Counted from the first letter of the stretch, positions 8,317-17,224 are shown. The stretch: DNA of 41,034 nucleotides from an uncultured Eisenbergiella sp. (GCA_947598825.1 CANQFM010000024.1:1-41034); one strand, 5' to 3'. A program made the numbers and translations. Notes: generated by a model from the letters alone, not told the origin.

Positions 8317-8985
8317 ATGGAGAATACAATGAAAATTATAGCGATGATGCCGATAAAGCTGCATAACGAGAGGCTGCCGGGGAAAAACACAAAACTGTTG
8401 GGGGATAAACCGTTGCTGCAGTACGGGCTTGACAGCCTGCGGGCAACGGGACTTGTGGATGAAATATATGTTTACTGCAGTTCGGAGGATGTTATTCCGT
8501 ATCTGCCGGAAAAAGTTGTTTTTTTAAAGCGGCCGGAGTACCTGGATCTGCCGACCTCCAATTTTACACAATTCTTTGATGCTTTTTCCCGTGAAAAGGA
8601 TGCAGATATTTATATACTGGTTCATGCTACGGCTCCATTTATTACCGTTGAAACTATGTATGAATGTATTGTCGCCGTAAAGAGCGGAAAATATGATTCT
8701 GCATTTTGCGCACAGAAGATACAGACGTTTCTATGGCAGGATGGGGAGCCGCTGAATTTTGCGCCGGATAACTTGCCGCGTACCCAGGATTTAAGGCCGG
8801 TTTATCAGGAGACTTCGGGGATGTATGTGTTCAGGCAGGAGGTATTTAAGGAGCATCGCAGGAGGGTTGGCGAAACCCCATATATTAAATGTGTTTCTTT
8901 TAGAGAAGCGGTGGATATCGACGAACCGGAGGATTTTGAATTGGCAGAGGCGTTGCTGAATTTTACCCATCCTACAGCGGAATGA
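8317..8985 (+). CDS. NeuA-like acylneuraminate/ulosonate cytidylyltransferase
   Basis: A 222-residue nucleotidyltransferase. The N-terminal loop IAMMPIKLHNERLPGKNTKLL corresponds to the CTP-binding loop of CMP-sialate and CMP-Kdo synthetases (pattern P-x-R-x(3-5)-R/G-x-PGKN). The closing VDIDEPEDFELAEALL motif is typical of the family. Such enzymes couple CTP to a 2-keto sugar acid, giving a CMP-sugar. There is no NeuB-type synthase in the window. The nearby aldolase (10178) and HAD phosphatase (11774) could supply the acid. The start is an ATG at 8317 with AAAGGAT upstream; a second in-frame ATG lies at 8329. Acting on a phosphonate instead is possible but less likely, since the 15212 protein already has LicC-like domains. 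Confidence 0.82.
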   Translation: MENTMKIIAMMPIKLHNERLPGKNTKLLGDKPLLQYGLDSLRATGLVDEIYVYCSSEDVIPYLPEKVVFLKRPEYLDLPTSNFTQFFDAFSREKDADIYILVHATAPFITVETMYECIVAVKSGKYDSAFCAQKIQTFLWQDGEPLNFAPDNLPRTQDLRPVYQETSGMYVFRQEVFKEHRRRVGETPYIKCVSFREAVDIDEPEDFELAEALLNFTHPTAE

Positions 8986-9022
8986 AGCAAAAAATTAAGA
9001 AAAGCTGAATGGGAGACGGGAA

Positions 9023-10141
9023 ATGAACAGAAGGGAAGCAAATTATGATCTGCTGCGAGTGATTTGTGCGGTTGCAGTGATATTTATACATATAGCCAAT
9101 TCGTTTTTGAAGGCATCGTTTGAGATCAATTATCAAAATTATGGCTTTGTTTTTGCAGGAAGCCTTCCGGCAACAGTTATTCTGGACACGCTTCCCAGGT
9201 TCGCTGTGCAGTGTTTTGTAATGCTGTCAGGGGCGTTTCTCCTGGGCAATAAGCGCAATGCCGATTTTAAATATTTCTATTCCAGATCATTCAGGAATAT
9301 AGGAGTTACAACTCTGGTATTCAGTGTAGCCTATACGCTCTATGCATCTGTAAAAAGAATAATATCCGGGGGGGGGTATGAACTTCTGACACCCTTGCTT
9401 CAGATGGTTTTAGGCCTGCCTGACCGGCATATGTGGTTTATGTTTATGCTCCCGGGACTGTATTTGATGACACCGGTTTTGCTTGTGCTTGAGGAAAGAA
9501 TAAAGCCTGCTGACCTGTTTGGGAAAATAACCTGGGTGTTTCTGGCCATGTCGGTAGTGAGTTACTGGTCGAGACCCTATGATTTTGCAGTCGGATGGGA
9601 CATTGGTCTGCAGGCGGAGTTTTTAAGTCTGTTTATGGCGGGTTATTCCATTAGGAGATGGGCAGAATGTACCGGCAGATCCAACGTGAAGGGCACCTTG
9701 TTGATTGCTTCCGGCCTGTTTATGGAAATGCTGCTTGCAATTCTCAGGTATAGGGAAATGCTGGCAGGGAAGAGCTTTACAGGGACGAGACAACCGTTTG
9801 ACTGGCTCGCATTCGAAGGACTGGCACCCTTTGTAATGGTAAGTGCCGTGCTGATTTTTGCGGGCTTTGCCTTATTGGAAATACACGCGGACTTTTCCAG
9901 ACTGTCTTCTCTGACGTTCCTGATTTATCTGTTTCATATAGGAATATGGGATATCATGCGTACGCTTTCCATTCATTTGAAGCTATATCCGCCGCAGACG
10001 GCAGCAATTATCCCGGTCTGCGCTGCGGTAGTATTTGTGTTTTCTCTTCTGGGTGCGTGGATTTACAGATGGCTTTGGAACAATGTGGAGAAGAAATTTA
10101 AGATTACGGACAGGCTTTGTAGATTACTCAGGCTTGTTTAG
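9023..10141 (+). CDS. Acyltransferase 3 family membrane protein
   Basis: A 372-residue polytopic protein with about ten hydrophobic segments. The N-terminus REANYDLLRVICAVAVIFIHIANSF carries the family's arginine and catalytic-type histidine (H in IHIAN, within the first 25 residues). The second helix LPRFAVQCFVMLSGAFLLG is also characteristic. Family members (OafA/WecH-like) O-acetylate or otherwise acylate surface glycans at the membrane. Here it would decorate the polysaccharide repeat unit; acyl group and position are unknown. The ATG is preceded by a GGGAGACGGG-type site. It lies in the run of closely spaced genes from the cytidylyltransferase to the phosphonopyruvate decarboxylase. Confidence 0.88.
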   Translation: MNRREANYDLLRVICAVAVIFIHIANSFLKASFEINYQNYGFVFAGSLPATVILDTLPRFAVQCFVMLSGAFLLGNKRNADFKYFYSRSFRNIGVTTLVFSVAYTLYASVKRIISGGGYELLTPLLQMVLGLPDRHMWFMFMLPGLYLMTPVLLVLEERIKPADLFGKITWVFLAMSVVSYWSRPYDFAVGWDIGLQAEFLSLFMAGYSIRRWAECTGRSNVKGTLLIASGLFMEMLLAILRYREMLAGKSFTGTRQPFDWLAFEGLAPFVMVSAVLIFAGFALLEIHADFSRLSSLTFLIYLFHIGIWDIMRTLSIHLKLYPPQTAAIIPVCAAVVFVFSLLGAWIYRWLWNNVEKKFKITDRLCRLLRLV

Positions 10142-10177
10142 AATCTGAAACAGCATTAAGGGAAGGGGAACTGGATT

Positions 10178-11761
10178 ATGGACTCGGCTGCTATATTGGA
10201 CGTCACTTTACGGGACGGAGGGATCGTAAATGACTTTAACTTTGGTGAAAGAAATATGCGGAGTATTTTGTCCGCTGTTGAAGACTCCGGTATACGGTTC
10301 ATTGAACTGGGCTATCTTGAAAAAAATACGGGGACGGAACGGGGACGCACCCAGTATTGCAATGAAAAAGTGATAGAAAAGTATTTTCTTATGGAAAAGA
10401 AGCCCGGTGTCACCTATCTTGCTATGATGGACTATGGCAAATTTGATGTGGATATGCTGCAAAACAGGGTGGAGAGGGGAATTGATGCAATCCGCCTTGC
10501 ATTCCATAAGCGTGATTTTTACAGTGCAATCCCCCTGTACAGCGAGATAGCGAAACGGGGCTATGACGTTTACATGCAGCCGATGGTTACGCTGCATTAT
10601 TCAGACGAGGAATTGAATGAACTGGCAGACGCGGCAAATCAGACGCCGATCAAAGGATTTTATTTTGTAGATACCTTCGGGCAGATGCAGCAGCCCGATA
10701 TTGAACGTATGGCTCTTCTGTTCCATGAAAAATTAAGGCCGGATATTGCCTTGGGTTTTCATTCCCATAACAATATTCAGATGGCGTATGCGAATGCGAT
10801 TGCGTTTCTCAAGCTTCGGATTGATCGGAAAAAAATGCTCGATTCATCTATCATGGGAATGGGACGCGGAGCAGGAAATCTCAATACAGAGCTTATCCTT
10901 TCACATCTTAATCAGTATTATGGCGGCAGATATAATATTTCACCGCTGCTGAACGTGATGGACACGGTGATTGAGACTATCAGAGAGCAATATCCCTGGG
11001 GTTATTCCGTTAAATATTATCTTTCTTCTGTCAATGACTGTTCTCCAATCTACGCGAGCCATTATTACAGCAAGCATATGCTTCCTGTTGAGCAGTTGAA
11101 TGAGCTTCTGGGAATGTTGAAAGGAGAGAAAAAGGTTTCTTTTGACAGAAAATATGCGGAGGAGATTTACCGTCAATATAACGGAAAGGAACCCTATGAC
11201 GACACGGAGGCGATAGAGGAATTGCGGAATGTTTTTTCTGGGAAAACGGTGTGTCTGATTGCGCCGGGAAAAAGCCTGATCGATGAACGGAAGCGGATAG
11301 AAAGTGCTGTCTGTAAGGCTGACCTTACGGTAAGTCTCAACTGTAATGAGTTTGGGGCAGACTATGAAATGGTGACGCGGCGTGAAGTGTTATTTGGAGA
11401 AAAAGATTTTAACAGGAAATACATCATACCGTCAAATATATCCAGAGATACACGGGAGAATGTCTGGATTGTTGATTATTACAGATGGATCACAGTAGAT
11501 GATGAAACTCATGATTCGTCCGGCTTTATAGCGATTAAGCTTTTGTGTGAATTGGGGGCCGGTGAGATCTGGATGGCGGGATTTGATGGTTTCAGCCTGG
11601 ATGGAAACCGGAATTATTATGATGCGGCTCTGAAAAGACCGATTTCACCGGAACAGCTCTCGGAGACGAACCGGGCGATGGCCGAATTTATACGGAAGAA
11701 ACAGGAACGGCATCCAATCCGATTCATCACACAGTCAATATATAATAAAGAAATACAGTAA
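10178..11761 (+). CDS. DRE-TIM aldolase fused to a DUF115-like C-terminal domain
   Basis: A 527-residue two-domain protein. Residues 1-330 form an HMG-CoA-lyase/4-hydroxy-2-oxovalerate-aldolase type TIM barrel. The signature ILDVTLRDGG is at 6-15, the metal-binding GFHSHNN has HSH at 195-197, and GMGRGAGN is at 227-234. Residues 355-520 form a Rossmann-like domain with VCLIAPGKSL (358-367) and EIWMAGFDGF (463-472), similar in layout to the DUF115 gene at 7471. The barrel family makes or breaks C-C bonds with pyruvate or related keto acids, using a divalent metal. Substrates are unknown: candidates are a ulosonic-type acid (with the HAD phosphatase 12 bp downstream and the NeuA-like gene) or phosphonoacetaldehyde, by analogy with RhiG of rhizocticin synthesis. 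Confidence 0.82.
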   Translation: MDSAAILDVTLRDGGIVNDFNFGERNMRSILSAVEDSGIRFIELGYLEKNTGTERGRTQYCNEKVIEKYFLMEKKPGVTYLAMMDYGKFDVDMLQNRVERGIDAIRLAFHKRDFYSAIPLYSEIAKRGYDVYMQPMVTLHYSDEELNELADAANQTPIKGFYFVDTFGQMQQPDIERMALLFHEKLRPDIALGFHSHNNIQMAYANAIAFLKLRIDRKKMLDSSIMGMGRGAGNLNTELILSHLNQYYGGRYNISPLLNVMDTVIETIREQYPWGYSVKYYLSSVNDCSPIYASHYYSKHMLPVEQLNELLGMLKGEKKVSFDRKYAEEIYRQYNGKEPYDDTEAIEELRNVFSGKTVCLIAPGKSLIDERKRIESAVCKADLTVSLNCNEFGADYEMVTRREVLFGEKDFNRKYIIPSNISRDTRENVWIVDYYRWITVDDETHDSSGFIAIKLLCELGAGEIWMAGFDGFSLDGNRNYYDAALKRPISPEQLSETNRAMAEFIRKKQERHPIRFITQSIYNKEIQ

Positions 11762-11773
11762 AGGAGATAGTGA

Positions 11774-12460
11774 ATGGGCAGTGAACGGGGTATACATAAC
11801 AGGAACATAATCAGAAATCGCCTGGCGTTGATTTTTGATTGTGACGGAGTCCTGATTGATTCCAGTGAAGTACAGAAGTGCGCCTTTTATGGAAGCTATA
11901 AAGAAGTAGTTGGGGATGACAATTGCCCACCGTTTTCTGAATATATGAAGCATACGGGCGACTCTCTTCCCAATATTTTTCGCAAAATGGGACTGCCTGT
12001 AGAAATGGCTGATCCATATCGCAGGATCAGCAGCAGCGCGGTCGATAAAATAATAATAAACGATGAGGCAATCAGGCTGATTAGAGAATTAAAGGAGCTT
12101 GGGGTAAAAAACGCGATATGTACGGGAAAGGATCGTTACCGCATGATAGAGATCCTGAAATATTTTGAAATTGACGACCTTTTTGAAGCAATCGTCTGTT
12201 CCGATGACGTTGCGGAGCCAAAGCCGTCAGCTATGCCCATTCTGAAGGCGATAAACAATCTGGCAGAGGATCCGGGCACGAGGAATATTGTGATAGGCGA
12301 CGGTTATTATGATATCTTGAGCGCCAAAAGGGCTGGATGCGAATGTGTGCTGACGCTTTGGTATGGCGACGAGGGCGTTCCGCGGGAAGCGGATTATACC
12401 GTTGAAACAGTGGAAGAACTCAGGAAGCTGCTGAAAATTTTTCTGAACGACGCCCGCTGA
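11774..12460 (+). CDS. HAD-IA phosphatase
   Basis: A 228-residue HAD subfamily IA hydrolase. Motif I is IFDCDGVLIDS near residue 17, motif II ICTGKD near residue 115, motif III lysine in AEPKPSAM, and motif IV VIGDGYYDI near residue 177, so all catalytic motifs are intact. The size and cap type resemble phosphoglycolate, beta-phosphoglucomutase-like and N-acylneuraminate-9-phosphatase enzymes. It starts 12 bp after the aldolase with AAGGAG overlapping that gene's stop codon, implying coupled expression. Dephosphorylation of the aldolase product is the simplest role (inference). A phosphonatase is less likely, since that would destroy the phosphonoacetaldehyde made by the same operon. Confidence 0.83.
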   Translation: MGSERGIHNRNIIRNRLALIFDCDGVLIDSSEVQKCAFYGSYKEVVGDDNCPPFSEYMKHTGDSLPNIFRKMGLPVEMADPYRRISSSAVDKIIINDEAIRLIRELKELGVKNAICTGKDRYRMIEILKYFEIDDLFEAIVCSDDVAEPKPSAMPILKAINNLAEDPGTRNIVIGDGYYDILSAKRAGCECVLTLWYGDEGVPREADYTVETVEELRKLLKIFLNDAR

Positions 12461-12497
12461 TGGAATTCACAGACTGGCTTTGTGGAGGAGTATCATA

Positions 12498-13739
12498 ATG
12501 AATAGAAAAGTCGAAACTAGAGAACTGAACAGCAGCTTGTTTTTGGGCTTGCTCATGTTGCCGTTTTTTCAGCCAGTTGGACTTTTTTATTTTTTTCCGG
12601 CCCTTAATCAGGTATTTAATACATGGGAAATTGTTTCTTTTATAATTGTGGTCGGGTTGTTCTTGATGGAACGAAAAGCTTCCAAAATGTTTTTGGCAAT
12701 TATAGCGTATGAGGCCGTGCTGTTTGTCAGCACGCTAGCTGGTGGCAGCAACAATTACTGGAGGCTGGCGGTGTCATGCGGCGAAGTGGTATCCCTGTGT
12801 ATGCTGATTGAAATAGCAGTGCGGCATAATCCGAAAGTGCTTATCCGATCTATGCTGTGCGTACTTGGTATAGAGTGTATGGTTAATTTGTTTACTGTTA
12901 TCCTTTTCCCGGACGGGATGTATTATGCCAGCGGCTATTCATGGAACAACTGGTTTTTAGGCTATGATAATAAACATCAGTTATTTATCTTTCCGCTTTT
13001 ATGTATTTTTCTGATTTTTACGACGCATAAACAAATGTCGGCAACAGCGGAGTTCGCAGGCATCGTACTGTTTTCTGCGTCGGTGTACATGACATGGTCT
13101 GCTACAGCGGTTGTAGGATTTACGGTTTTTATTTTACTGATTGTATTACTGGAGTTTCGTTTTCAATTGGGGATAGTTGAAGTGAAGAAGGGTTTTATGA
13201 TTAATCTTGCAGCTTTTCTAGCGATCGTGATTTTCAGAGTGCAGAATCTGTTTGAGTTTCTGATAGTTGATATTTTACATAAAGACCTGACGTTTTCGAA
13301 GCGGACGCTTACCTGGGACAGGGCTATCGAATATTTTAAAGATAACATGCTAATAGGGATCGGACAATATTCCCGCGAGGCAAATAAACAAATGATAGGG
13401 CTGGCGCACCCGCATAATTTATATCTTCGCGTTCTTTATGAGACGGGGATTGTTGGAGCGGTGTGTTTTATTGCCATTATATTGATTTTGGCAAAAAAAA
13501 TGAAGGAATATCAGAAAAACAGATATGGTTATATTCTGTCAGTGACGATTTTCTGCTTTTTCCTTATTTTTCAGACGGAAGCACCTGACTATATGACTAC
13601 TTTTTTTGGAATCACAATGCTTGGGTATCATATTGAGGATCTGACTGCTGGGATGGTTCCTGAACACCGGAGGCAGGTCCGATGGCTTTATCCCAATCTG
13701 CGGATTCGAATGCGCAGGCGAAATATGTATGTATCATAA
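12498..13739 (+). CDS. Wzy-type polysaccharide polymerase / O-antigen ligase-like membrane protein
   Basis: A 413-residue protein with about ten membrane segments. A large outward loop before the last segments contains the Wzy_C-type motif HPHNLYLRVLYETGIVG (near residues 295-312). Such proteins join lipid-linked repeat units outside the cell membrane. Its position directly before a flippase supports a Wzx/Wzy-dependent pathway. ATG 12498 is chosen because GGAGG (12484-12488) lies 9 bases upstream; an in-frame TTG at 12480 would overlap that site. AT-rich, like most polymerase genes. The linkage formed cannot be inferred. Confidence 0.82.
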   Translation: MNRKVETRELNSSLFLGLLMLPFFQPVGLFYFFPALNQVFNTWEIVSFIIVVGLFLMERKASKMFLAIIAYEAVLFVSTLAGGSNNYWRLAVSCGEVVSLCMLIEIAVRHNPKVLIRSMLCVLGIECMVNLFTVILFPDGMYYASGYSWNNWFLGYDNKHQLFIFPLLCIFLIFTTHKQMSATAEFAGIVLFSASVYMTWSATAVVGFTVFILLIVLLEFRFQLGIVEVKKGFMINLAAFLAIVIFRVQNLFEFLIVDILHKDLTFSKRTLTWDRAIEYFKDNMLIGIGQYSREANKQMIGLAHPHNLYLRVLYETGIVGAVCFIAIILILAKKMKEYQKNRYGYILSVTIFCFFLIFQTEAPDYMTTFFGITMLGYHIEDLTAGMVPEHRRQVRWLYPNLRIRMRRRNMYVS

Positions 13740-13763
13740 GACAGTAATTATGACGGGGTGAAC

Positions 13764-15215
13764 ATGATGATGAAAGCCGGGAAAGCAGCGGGCCGCTATA
13801 AGTCCTTTTCTCCTGCGGCAAAAGCATCTGCTGTCCTGATGATGACGCAGGTGATCCAGAAAGGGATTCAGATACTTACGAGTCCGGTTCTTACGCGCCT
13901 TTTGACGAATGAAGAATACGGACAGGTAACCGTTTTTCTCTCCTGGTATGAGATCATGTTTATATTTACCGGACTTGGGTTGGCAAAGGGCGTATTCAAC
14001 AATGGTATGCTAGACTTTTGCCAGGATCGCAACAGATTTACGCTTTCGTTGTATCTGCTGTCCCTGACTTCAACGGTACTTATCGGCGGCACAGTCTTGG
14101 GCTTCTGCCGTCTGGTCTGGAATTTTACGGGACTTCCGTTGGGTCTTCTTATATATCTGTTTATTCTTCAGGCTTTTGAAAGTGCGCTGGATATGTGGAG
14201 CATGAGACAAAGATTTGAGTATAAATACAAGGCCCTTGCTGCGGTAACGGTGGCAATTGCAGTATTGTCTCCGGTGTGTGGGATTGCGGCGATATTGAAA
14301 GCCCCACAGAATCCGGCTATAGCTGATATTATTGCTTCACGGGCCGTTTTTCTAATCGTATATTTAATAATTCTGGGAGTTGTTATTGCAAAGGCGAAAG
14401 GAAAAATCAAGCTTTCCTATTGGAAATATGCTTTAAAATTTAATCTTCCGCTGATCCCACATTACCTTTCCCTTCATATTTTAAGCCATATGGACAGAAT
14501 CCAGATAGCCGCGATTGCCGGGGAAGCGAGCGCGGGGATTTACAGTTTGGCATATGGGGGCGCTACTGTGGTAAATCTGTTCTGGAATTCAATTAATGCA
14601 TCCCTCATACCATGGACCTATGAGCAATGCAGGCAGCGGCAGTTTCAGCGTATCAATTACCTGACGCAGCAGTTGATGCTTGGATATGGAATGATTTGTG
14701 TGGTTGTCATGTTCCTTGCGCCTGAAATTATCGCACTCCTTGCGCCCGCATCCTATTATGAGGGGATCTATGTGATTCCGTCAGTTATTATGGGTGTATT
14801 TTTTGTGGCGTTGTATTCTGTATTTGCCAATGTCGTTCACTATTACAAGAAACCCAAATATGTAATGATTGGAAGCTGTTGTTCTGCTTTGTTGAACGTG
14901 GTGTTGAATGCCATTCTTATTCCAGTATTTGGATACATCGCGGCAGGTTATACGACGATGATATCTTACCTGCTGCAGGCGGTAATTGATTATGCCGCGG
15001 TCAGGAAAGTGGAGACAGAAAGGATTTATAATATACGGTTTTTTGTTATGGTTTCCGCGGCAGTCACCACAATAGGGATTGTATTGAACTTTATATATGG
15101 GGACGTACTGATCAGATATGGGCTGTTAGGAATTATGCTTATATTGTTAGCGGTATATATAAAAAAGAACAGAGGTTTGTTTATAAAGCTGTTTAAAAGG
15201 GGGAAAACGGAATGA
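13764..15215 (+). CDS. Wzx-type oligosaccharide flippase (MOP superfamily)
   Basis: A protein of about 483 residues with 12-14 predicted membrane segments and the polysaccharide-transporter N-terminus (VLMMTQVIQKGIQILTSPVLTRLL, then EEYGQVTVF). The central ALKFNLPLIPHYLSLHILSHMDRI is the usual loop before the seventh helix. It should move the lipid-linked repeat unit across the membrane for polymerisation by the preceding Wzy. Three ATGs are in tandem (13764, 13767, 13770) and a GTG lies at 13758. The GACGGGG at about 13752 favours 13764 or 13767. The stop overlaps the start of the phosphonate gene (ATGA at 15212-15215), so flippase and phosphonate production are translationally coupled. Confidence 0.86.
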   Translation: MMMKAGKAAGRYKSFSPAAKASAVLMMTQVIQKGIQILTSPVLTRLLTNEEYGQVTVFLSWYEIMFIFTGLGLAKGVFNNGMLDFCQDRNRFTLSLYLLSLTSTVLIGGTVLGFCRLVWNFTGLPLGLLIYLFILQAFESALDMWSMRQRFEYKYKALAAVTVAIAVLSPVCGIAAILKAPQNPAIADIIASRAVFLIVYLIILGVVIAKAKGKIKLSYWKYALKFNLPLIPHYLSLHILSHMDRIQIAAIAGEASAGIYSLAYGGATVVNLFWNSINASLIPWTYEQCRQRQFQRINYLTQQLMLGYGMICVVVMFLAPEIIALLAPASYYEGIYVIPSVIMGVFFVALYSVFANVVHYYKKPKYVMIGSCCSALLNVVLNAILIPVFGYIAAGYTTMISYLLQAVIDYAAVRKVETERIYNIRFFVMVSAAVTTIGIVLNFIYGDVLIRYGLLGIMLILLAVYIKKNRGLFIKLFKRGKTE

Positions 15216-17221
15216 AAGCCCTGATCCTTAACTCCGGCCTCGGCCACCGCATGGGCGTGCTGACCTCGGAGCATCCGAAATGTATGACAGAGATCTCCCC
15301 CAGGGAGACAATCCTGAGCCGTCAGCTCCATCAGATCGCGGAGGCGGGGATCACCGAGGTGGTCATGACCACCGGGTACTTCGACGAGGTGCTGGAAGAG
15401 TACTGTCAGTCGCTTGAACTGTCTTTACATATCACCTTTGTGAAGAACCCGGAGTATAACTCAACCAACTACATCTATTCCATCTACTGCGCCCGGGAGC
15501 ATCTGCAGGACGACATCCTCCTGATGCACGGGGATCTGGTGTTTGAAAACGCCGTGCTGGACGCCATTCTGGAAAGCGGGGAGAGCTGTATGGCGGTCAG
15601 TTCCATGCTCCCCCTGCCGGAAAAGGACTTCAAGGCCGTCATAAAGGATGGACGGGTCGAAAAGGTTGGCGTGGAGTTTTTTGACAACGCTATGGCTGCG
15701 CAGCCGCTTTATAAGCTGAAACAGGAAGACTGGCGCGTCTGGCTTGACGGAATCTGTGCATTCTGCGAGCGCGGCGAAACAGGCTGTTATGCAGAACATG
15801 CCTTGAATGCGGTGTCAGAACAATGCCACATCAATGCACTGGATGTAAAGGACCGGCTCTGCGCGGAGATCGATACGCCGGAGGATTTAAGGGACGTTTC
15901 CGCCAGACTGCGGGAGATTGAAAACCGCACGGTGTATATGTGCTTCTCCACCGATATCCTGCACAGCGGGCATTTTGCGATCATCAAAAAGGCGTCTCGC
16001 CTGGGGAGGCTGACGGTGGGGGTGCTTTCGGATGAGGCGACGGCCAGCTACCGGCGATTTCCATTGGTCCCTGCTTCGGAGCGCCGGGCCATGTTGGAGA
16101 ACGTGAACGGGGTCAGCCGGGTGGTGGAGCAGAGGACACTAAGCTACCGGGAGAACCTGGAAAGATATAAGCCGGACTACGTCGTCCATGGGGACGACTG
16201 GGCCGCAGGGTTCCAGCGGCCCATCCGGGACGAGGTGGAAGCGGTCTTACATACTTACGGCGGCCAGCTTGTGGAGTATCCCTATGCCAGCGATGCAAAG
16301 TATCGGGCGCTGGAGGAGCGGACAAGGGCGGAGCTGTCCCTGCCGGATATGCGCCGTGCCCGCCTGCGGAGGCTTCTGTCGATGAAAGGGCTGGTGACAG
16401 CCATCGAGGCCCACAGCGGGATCACGGGGCTAATCGCAGAAAAGACTGTGGTCTACCAGGAAGGGCAGGCCCGCCAGTTCGACGCCATGTGGATCAGTTC
16501 CCTGTGCGATTCTACCGCTAAGGGCAAGCCGGATATCGAACTGGTGGATATGACCAGCCGGTTCCGTACTATCGACGACATCATGGAAGTGACGACGAAG
16601 CCCATTATCTTTGATGGCGATACGGGCGGGCTGACGGAGCATTTCGTGTATACGGTGCGGTCCCTGGAGCGCATGGGGGTGTCCATGGTGATCATTGAGG
16701 ACAAGACCGGATTGAAAAAGAACTCGCTGTTCGGGACCCAGGTGCAGCAGACCCAGGACAGCATCGAGAACTTCTGTGCCAAGATCGCGGCGGGCAAACG
16801 GGCGCAGAAGACGAGGGACTTCATGATCTGTGCCAGGATCGAGAGCCTGATCCTGGAGCGGGGCATGGAGGATGCGTTAGAGCGCGCCTTTGCCTTTGTG
16901 GGTGCGGGTGCGGACGCCATCATGATCCACAGCCGGAAAAAGGACCCGGCGGAGATCTTTATGTTTGTGGAGAGGTTCCGGCAGAAGGATCCGGCAACGC
17001 CCCTCGTGGTGGTGCCCACCTCCTTTAACGGGGTGACGGAAGAGGAGTTCAAGGCCCGGGGGGTGAATGTCGTGATCTATGCCAACCAGTTGACCAGGAC
17101 GGGCTTCCCTGCCATGCAGGAGGCGGCAAGGACGATCCTGGAAAACCACAGGGCGAAGGAGTGCGACGAGAAATGCATGAGCATCAAGGAGATCATCACC
17201 CTGATCCCGGAAGAGGAATGA
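15212..17221 (+). CDS. Trifunctional phosphonate protein: LicC/MobA-like nucleotidyltransferase, cytidylyltransferase-like domain, PEP mutase
   Basis: 669 residues in three parts. Residues 1-232: LicC/MobA-like domain with LNSGLGHRM (6-14), PK at 22-23, YNSTNYIYSIY (82-92), metal-binding GD at 107-108 and EIDTPEDL (219-226). Residues 238-365: CTP_transf_like domain with HSGH at 251-254; the usual C-terminal ISTT-type motif is not evident, so it may be inactive. Residues 393-655: PEP mutase with FDGDTGG (467-473) and the diagnostic EDKTGLKKNS (496-505). The mutase converts PEP to phosphonopyruvate; the first domain is suited to making a CMP-phosphonate. Family knowledge: a cytidylyltransferase-like domain plus mutase (about 430 residues) is common in Bacteroides-type loci, and MobA-like domains occur fused to or near PEP mutases. 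GC-rich compared with the overlapping wzx. Confidence 0.9.
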   Translation: MKALILNSGLGHRMGVLTSEHPKCMTEISPRETILSRQLHQIAEAGITEVVMTTGYFDEVLEEYCQSLELSLHITFVKNPEYNSTNYIYSIYCAREHLQDDILLMHGDLVFENAVLDAILESGESCMAVSSMLPLPEKDFKAVIKDGRVEKVGVEFFDNAMAAQPLYKLKQEDWRVWLDGICAFCERGETGCYAEHALNAVSEQCHINALDVKDRLCAEIDTPEDLRDVSARLREIENRTVYMCFSTDILHSGHFAIIKKASRLGRLTVGVLSDEATASYRRFPLVPASERRAMLENVNGVSRVVEQRTLSYRENLERYKPDYVVHGDDWAAGFQRPIRDEVEAVLHTYGGQLVEYPYASDAKYRALEERTRAELSLPDMRRARLRRLLSMKGLVTAIEAHSGITGLIAEKTVVYQEGQARQFDAMWISSLCDSTAKGKPDIELVDMTSRFRTIDDIMEVTTKPIIFDGDTGGLTEHFVYTVRSLERMGVSMVIIEDKTGLKKNSLFGTQVQQTQDSIENFCAKIAAGKRAQKTRDFMICARIESLILERGMEDALERAFAFVGAGADAIMIHSRKKDPAEIFMFVERFRQKDPATPLVVVPTSFNGVTEEEFKARGVNVVIYANQLTRTGFPAMQEAARTILENHRAKECDEKCMSIKEIITLIPEEE

Positions 17222-17224
17222 GGA

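Noticed and set aside
11774-12460. Phosphonoacetaldehyde hydrolase (phosphonatase)
   Set aside because: It would degrade the operon's own intermediate, and the catalytic lysine-bearing cap typical of phosphonatase is not evident.
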